A DNA stretch of 64,000 nucleotides, from NCBI GenBank assembly GCA_021613375.1, contig CM038721.1, positions 2,430,486-2,494,485 of the forward strand, written 5' to 3'. The notes under the pieces were generated by a model that was given only the letters and a program-made list of their open reading frames with translations, was not told the DNA's origin and searched no databases. A program made the position numbers and the translations under genes. Position 1 is the stretch's first letter, and each line of letters opens with the position of its first letter. Source of the DNA: Megaleporinus macrocephalus (taxonomy: Eukaryota; Chordata; Actinopteri; Characiformes; Anostomidae). Positions 59,700 to 64,000 of the stretch are shown piece by piece.

Positions 59700-59960
59700 T
59701 GTCTTTACACTGACTTGCATGTCTTCGCTGTCCAATGAAAAACAAGTATTTTCAAAAAAAATTTTAAAAAAACTTTACAGGAGAGACGAAAAACACACTT
59801 TTCTTTCAATGCAAGTCAATGGAACCAGAATTTTTTCCAAGTTATTTTGGAGCACTTCTATTGGTCCAATCATCATAAAATTTTCTTACAGTGTAAACGA
59901 CTACTGGCGTGTTCAAATATTGTAGAAAATTCAAAATTACCAAAAATGGAGTTTCTCACT
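59700..59960 (+). repeat. Dispersed repeat, same family
   Basis: Contains GCTGTCCAATGAAAAACAAG, GCAAGTCAATGGAACCAGAA and GGAGCACTTCTATTGGTCCA. The frames over it are not genes. Confidence 0.55.
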
Positions 59961-59969
59961 GGACCGTGA

Positions 59970-60462
59970 CGATATATATTTTATTTATTTCGTTCTTTTA
60001 TTTATCTAATTTTTCTGTTTTACCTTTAGCCATTTTATGTATTTTATTTATTTTATTTCCTGTTCTATCCAATCTCGGTTTTTAATTTTATTTTATTTTC
60101 ATCATTTACTTTCTTCATAATCTTGGTTTATTTAATTTACTTCATTTTTTATCTTTTATTACTTAATTGTGTTTATATCCTATTGTTATTATCTCTTCAT
60201 TTCATTGTTTTATATTTTTAGCCTATCCCTTATCCTTTTATTCTGAATTATTTATTTCCTCCTAATTAACTCTTACATTGTTTGCCTGTTTTTCTAATAT
60301 TTTTATCTATTAAATCTTATTGTTTTAGTCATGAAGCTTTAGCTTCCTTGATTAAATACTTGATACTAATTGTAATTTATTTTTAGACCCTTTAATTTGT
60401 AAATGCTTGGTTACATTGAAAATGAGGGTAACCCTCAATGTAGGTTGATTGATTGATACCAC
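59970..60462 (+). repeat. AT-rich LINE-like 3' tail
   Basis: Pyrimidine- and AT-rich sequence ends in GAAAATGAGGGTAACCCTCA followed by ATGTAGG and TTGATTGATTGAT. This is the same ending as 26990-27045. No coding part was recognised. Confidence 0.5.
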
Positions 60463-60464
60463 AG

Positions 60465-60945
60465 ACCACGGTAGATATTATTTGAGTGGCGGGTCACTGA
60501 CGTGGTGGTGGTGTGTTAATGTGTGCTGTGCTGGTACGACTGGATCAGACTCAGCAGTGCTCCACTCACTGTCCACTCTAATAGACATGCCTACTTTGCT
60601 GGTCCATCGTGTAAGAGATGAAGACTCATCTGCTGCTGCACAGTTTGTGTTGGTCATTCTCTAGTCCTTCATCAGTGGACACAGGACGCTGCCCACAGGA
60701 CGCTGCCCACAGGACAGTGCTGGATAGAACCCCAGCACTGCTGTGTCTGACCCATTCATACCAGAGCAACACACACACTAACACACCACCACCACGTCAG
60801 TGTCACTGCAGTGCTGAGAATGATTCACCTCCCTAATAGTATCTGCTCTGTGGTGGTCCTGTGGGGGTCCTGACCATAAAAGAACAGAGTAATAAAGCAT
60901 ACAGAGAATCAGATGGACTACAGTCTGTAACTATAGACCAAAAAC
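60465..60945 (+). repeat. Common fish dispersed repeat (GTGGTGGTGTGTTA family)
   Basis: The inverted words GACGTGGTGGTGGTGTGTTA near 60500 and TAACACACCACCACCACGTC near 60780-60799 pair with each other. CATCAGTGGACACAGGACGC and a tandem GACGCTGCCCACAG lie between. It is a large imperfect palindrome typical of a non-autonomous DNA element. A short related piece is at 63686-63800. Confidence 0.6.
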
Positions 60946-61105
60946 TTACTTTCTTTTACAAGTTATTTTTGAGCACTTCTATTGGTCCATTCATCGTGAA
61001 TTTTTCACACAATGTAAACGATCATTGTTGTGATTAAATGATGGAGAAAACTCAAAATTGACAAAAATGACCTTACATGTTTTTATTGGACAGCATCGAA
61101 ATATA
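60946..61105 (+). repeat. Dispersed repeat, same family, left part
   Basis: GAGCACTTCTATTGGTCCAT and TTTTTATTGGACAGCATCG identify the family. The Tc1 derivative at 61106 interrupts it. Confidence 0.5.
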
Positions 61106-61606
61106 CACTACCGCTCAAAAGTTTAGGATCACTTTAGAATGTAATTTCATGCAATTTTCATACTATACTGTTCATTTCACAATTAATGTAAGTGTATCAG
61201 ATGATTTTTAAAGAATATAAATGTTTGTATTAAAGTCTATTTTTGTATAGAGGCTTATTTTACATATAGTCTATTATCAGTAATTCTCAGTCCTCTGTCT
61301 AAATCTCCTGGTACGTCCACCAATCCAAGTTAAGGATGTTATTGGACTAATTGGTTGTTAGGACACTCTTGATCAATTGTGATCACAGCTGAAAAACATT
61401 CTACTAATAAGTGAGTATAAAAGGGAACAACATTCTAGGTTAGTTTAGTATCTGAAGATCAGCAGTTGATGACTTGCTGACCGACTCACAATGACCAGAA
61501 AGAAACAACTTTCTTTAGAGACCCGTCAGTCCATTGTTGTGTTAAAGAAGAAGATCCTCCATTAAAACAAGAACATTTCACTGTGATCCCAAACTTTTGA
61601 GTGGTA

Positions 61607-61609
<3 letters not shown>
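61106..61609 (+). mobile_element. 504-bp Tc1 deletion derivative
   Basis: 27-bp terminal inverted repeats begin CACTACCGCTCAAAAGTTT at 61106 and, reversed, CACTACCACTCAAAAGTTT at 61609; two of the 27 positions differ. Both ends are flanked by TA, the Tc1 target. The start of the transposase survives at 61491: MTRKKQLSLETRQSIVVLKK, after which the frame runs straight into the 3' repeat. It is a classic internal deletion and needs a transposase in trans. Confidence 0.88.

Positions 61610-61665
<56 letters not shown>
61610..61665. repeat. (TA)n microsatellite
   Basis: Starts at the TA target of the Tc1 derivative that ends at 61609. Confidence 0.97.
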
Positions 61666-61668
<3 letters not shown>

Positions 61669-61669
61669 G

Positions 61670-61810
61670 CTCTCCAGAATGCAAGTGTATGTAAACAGGT
61701 TTTATTAGAAGCTGTCTTGGAGCATCTCTACTGGCCATCAAGATGAAACTTTCACTCAGTGAGCTCAAATTATGCAGAAAACTTAAAATGGCCAAAAACA
61801 CAGATACTGT
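61670..61810 (+). repeat. Dispersed repeat, same family, right part
   Basis: CTCTCCAGAATGCAAGTGTA, TTGGAGCATCTCTACTGGCC and GAAAACTTAAAATGGCC resume the family after the Tc1 derivative and its TA run. Confidence 0.45.
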
Positions 61811-62937
61811 TTGATGATATTTAAGATTTAATGACCCGTATTAGCAGATTCCGGTGCCTTATTTGCAGCATGTTGAGAGGCTCGTTAACGTTTTCGCCTG
61901 TGCTAGTGTAGTGCACAACCATTACAAGTAGAACCTCATCCAAACAGCACCCCCCCCCCTTCCCCCGCCCAACCAAAAAAACCCTCTGACTCTTCCTCCA
62001 GCCTATTCACCGCGCTACAGGAGTAAACCTTCTCCCATAGGAGAGGTCCCAATTAGCCGAGTCACACCGATACCTTTGGGGATCAAAGCCGCGCAGCCTT
62101 GCCGTATGTTACATAACGGCACATTTCAAGCAAGCTCATCCACCACTGTGCACCATCACTCCTTAACGAGGACAACAGCAGCACCCGCTCCGCTGTCAAC
62201 CCGGGGAACGCGGCGAACGCCTCTCTTCAGGCTGGAGCTGTCACTTTACTTCACCGTCAGCCTCGTTCGTCAAAGTGCCGATTAAACTCTACGGCTCGCT
62301 CGACCCACCGGCTTAAATTCATGAGCTATTTAATGAACATAATGTCTCCTGAGCGTCGGGCCATTCCGCAGGCATCCAGCAGCTTCCGCGGGGAGAGACA
62401 CCCACTGCCATTAACACTGCAGCCGGACCGGCCGCTCAATAGGGTCTCATCCTGGGCTCGGCCCCCCTGGCAGGGAGCCACGCGCCACTCTTTCCGGTTA
62501 CTGCTAACCCTCTACGTTGGAGCGCAAGGGAGGGTCTATTCCTGTAATTAATTTCAAAGCGCCGTCTTTCTTTTCACCTTCCGAGCCCACGGAGTGTCTC
62601 TGATTACACGGGTATGAAAGCTTCGGGGTGTTTTCTTGTTAATTGGCTTATCAGTTCATTTACCACCTTCTTCTATTTTAAATCTGCTGACGGTTCGAAG
62701 CGAACAGTTCGCTCTTGCTATATATAGAGGCGCCTGACGCTTTCCTTTAACTCTCAGGAGCTGAAATGCATCAACTTTGCTGAACTAGACTATTCAAATG
62801 CAATTCTGTAATTAGACTTGTTTACATGTTGGGTTAACGTTGGATTTACAGCAGAATGAAACCAAACATCTCGATGAGCACCGATGTGGAATCTATAAAG
62901 TTTGCCTGGCAGAAAGTTATTACATGAAAGCCTGGAG
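61811..62937. other. Non-repetitive, CpG-containing island
   Basis: About 61840-62760 looks single-copy with CpG-rich parts (62180-62300, 62340-62480). It is a candidate regulatory element. The open frames carry no domain. Confidence 0.35.
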
Positions 62938-63637
62938 TATTTCTTCAGGTTGGTCCGGACCATCCTAACTCCTAACGTGTGTTCTGATTCAGTGGTGTAT
63001 CCTGTTTACTGAAGTAGTCTAGTATCAGCATCTTATACCATCAGCTACTGAAACACCAACACACCACACATACCGTTCAGTATATTTCAGTATATTTACT
63101 GTTTAAATACTGAACTGAATTAATTATTTATAAACTAATAAATGATTATTTTCCTCACTTGAAATAAACACAAGGGCTGTATTAAAAAAACAGAAGGCTG
63201 TAAATAAGTAAATAAAATCTTAACGGTTTATCTCTCTTGTGTTCTTTTCTCAGACTTTCTCTTGTTCAGTCAGCGAATTGAGCTCTTGGTGGTCCAGCCA
63301 AGACTTTAATCCTGGGCTGAAATGGTGTGAGGGCCGTTCTCACACACATAAAACATACGTCGCTATGTTTAATTCTCCACGCTCTCAGAACAGATGAGAG
63401 ATGTTGGTTTGGAGGTGTCTGTGGGAAGAATAAACATGTCTCAGTCCATTCCTGGTTAAAAAGTCATTTTTTGCTGCCGAGTTTCCTTTTTTTAGCACGT
63501 CGTCTGAATGAGCCCTGAATGAGCCCGAATCTGCACAGATCTGATTGGCTGAGAAGCGTTTGGTGATCTTACAACGCATGCAATTGGTCTGCGGGTTTAC
63601 TGCACCGCGGTCCACCTTTTAGTGACCGCTGCCTTAT
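62938..63637 (-). mobile_element. hAT-like non-autonomous repeat, copy 2
   Basis: Read on the minus strand it starts near 63637 with CAGCGGTCACTAAAAGGTGG and ACCGCGGTGC, equivalent to the start of the copy at 6816. It keeps about 300 bp of internal sequence (about 63190-63590) that copy 1 lacks. A 76-codon minus frame at 63385-63615 is inside this stretch and is not recognisable. Confidence 0.55.
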
Positions 63638-63685
63638 GACATAACATTTCTTGCCACTTCGTATTATATCTATTTACACTCACTG

Positions 63686-63800
63686 TCCATGTGATCAGCT
63701 CCACTGACCATACAGGAGCAACCCTGTAGTGAACCCTGTCAGATTCTCTGGATAACCCTGTTCTTCAATGATCAGGACCCCCACAGTGGTCCTAAATTCT
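63686..63800 (+). repeat. Fragment of the 60.5-kb repeat family
   Basis: CAACCCTGTAGTGAACCCTG and GGACCCCCACAGTGGTCC match the 3' part of that family in style. Too short to classify firmly. Confidence 0.3.
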
Positions 63801-63869
63801 AAACCAGGTTAACTAGCAAAAATGCTAGCTACCCAAATTAAATTTGAATGCGAATACGGCACTGGGAAC

Positions 63870-64000
63870 ACAACCACGGCAGTACGCAGGTATGGCACTG
63901 AGGACGCATATACGGCACCTAGGACGCAGGTATGGCACTGAGGACGCAGGTATACGGCACCTAGGACGCAGGTATGGCACTGAGGACGCATATACGGCAC
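63870..64000. repeat. 40-bp minisatellite running off the window
   Basis: GGACGCAGGTATGGCACTGA and GGACGCATATACGGCACCTA alternate. At least three units are present and the array continues past 64000. Confidence 0.9.

Overview
This is vertebrate, almost certainly teleost fish, genomic DNA. It has no bacterial or viral gene organisation. The evidence is GT-AG introns, fish-type Tc1 and hAT transposon remnants, LINE 3' tails, TA, CA and ATT microsatellites, and four exons of a receptor tyrosine kinase gene. The species cannot be named from the sequence.

The only gene I can support is a partial TRK-family neurotrophin receptor on the minus strand, best matched to NTRK3 (TrkC); teleosts have two ntrk3 copies and I cannot say which this is. 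In transcript order the exons are the membrane-proximal Ig domain (51607-51912), a candidate 15-nt microexon (50612-50626), a short juxtamembrane linker (45599-45648) and the transmembrane segment (45270-45372). Splice sites and phases are consistent whether the microexon is included or skipped. The LRR and first-Ig exons would lie beyond 64000. The kinase exons would lie before position 1 and were not found, so most of the window is intron.

The intronic DNA is dominated by tandem repeats, about 22 kb by my rough addition. Left to right they are: an 11/13-bp array (0.2-1.2 kb); a CA-rich array (8.2-9.5 kb); a 73-bp satellite (9.6-10.9 kb); a 39-bp minisatellite with higher-order duplications (11.8-14.0 kb, again at 16.1-16.8 kb); a roughly 30-bp array (17.8-18.9 kb); a 28-bp array (20.3-21.5 kb); a 43-46-bp array (22.1-23.9 kb); a G-rich array (30.6-32.1 kb); a triplicated 310-bp unit (33.8-34.7 kb); two TTAGGGG/CCCCTAA-type arrays arranged as an inverted pair (35.6-38.7 kb); three related ACTATA-type arrays (39.3-40.6, 42.9-44.8 and 52.0-55.9 kb); and a second CA-rich array (41.5-42.2 kb).

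Between the arrays lie transposon remnants. A broken Tc1-like transposase lies at 14.8-16.1 kb. A hAT-like MITE sits inside a Tc1-type element at 46.4-47.3 kb. A 1180-bp hAT-like element occupies 57.6-58.8 kb and a 504-bp Tc1 deletion derivative occupies 61.1-61.6 kb. LINE fragments are also present. Several islands of balanced-composition, non-repetitive DNA could be conserved non-coding elements, but that needs a cross-species alignment.

I found no new multi-gene system. The most notable points are the ntrk3 microexon and the duplicated sequence flanking it, the palindromic ACTATA arrays (one within 80 bp of an exon acceptor), the inverted telomere-like pair, and the nested transposons with readable target-site duplications.
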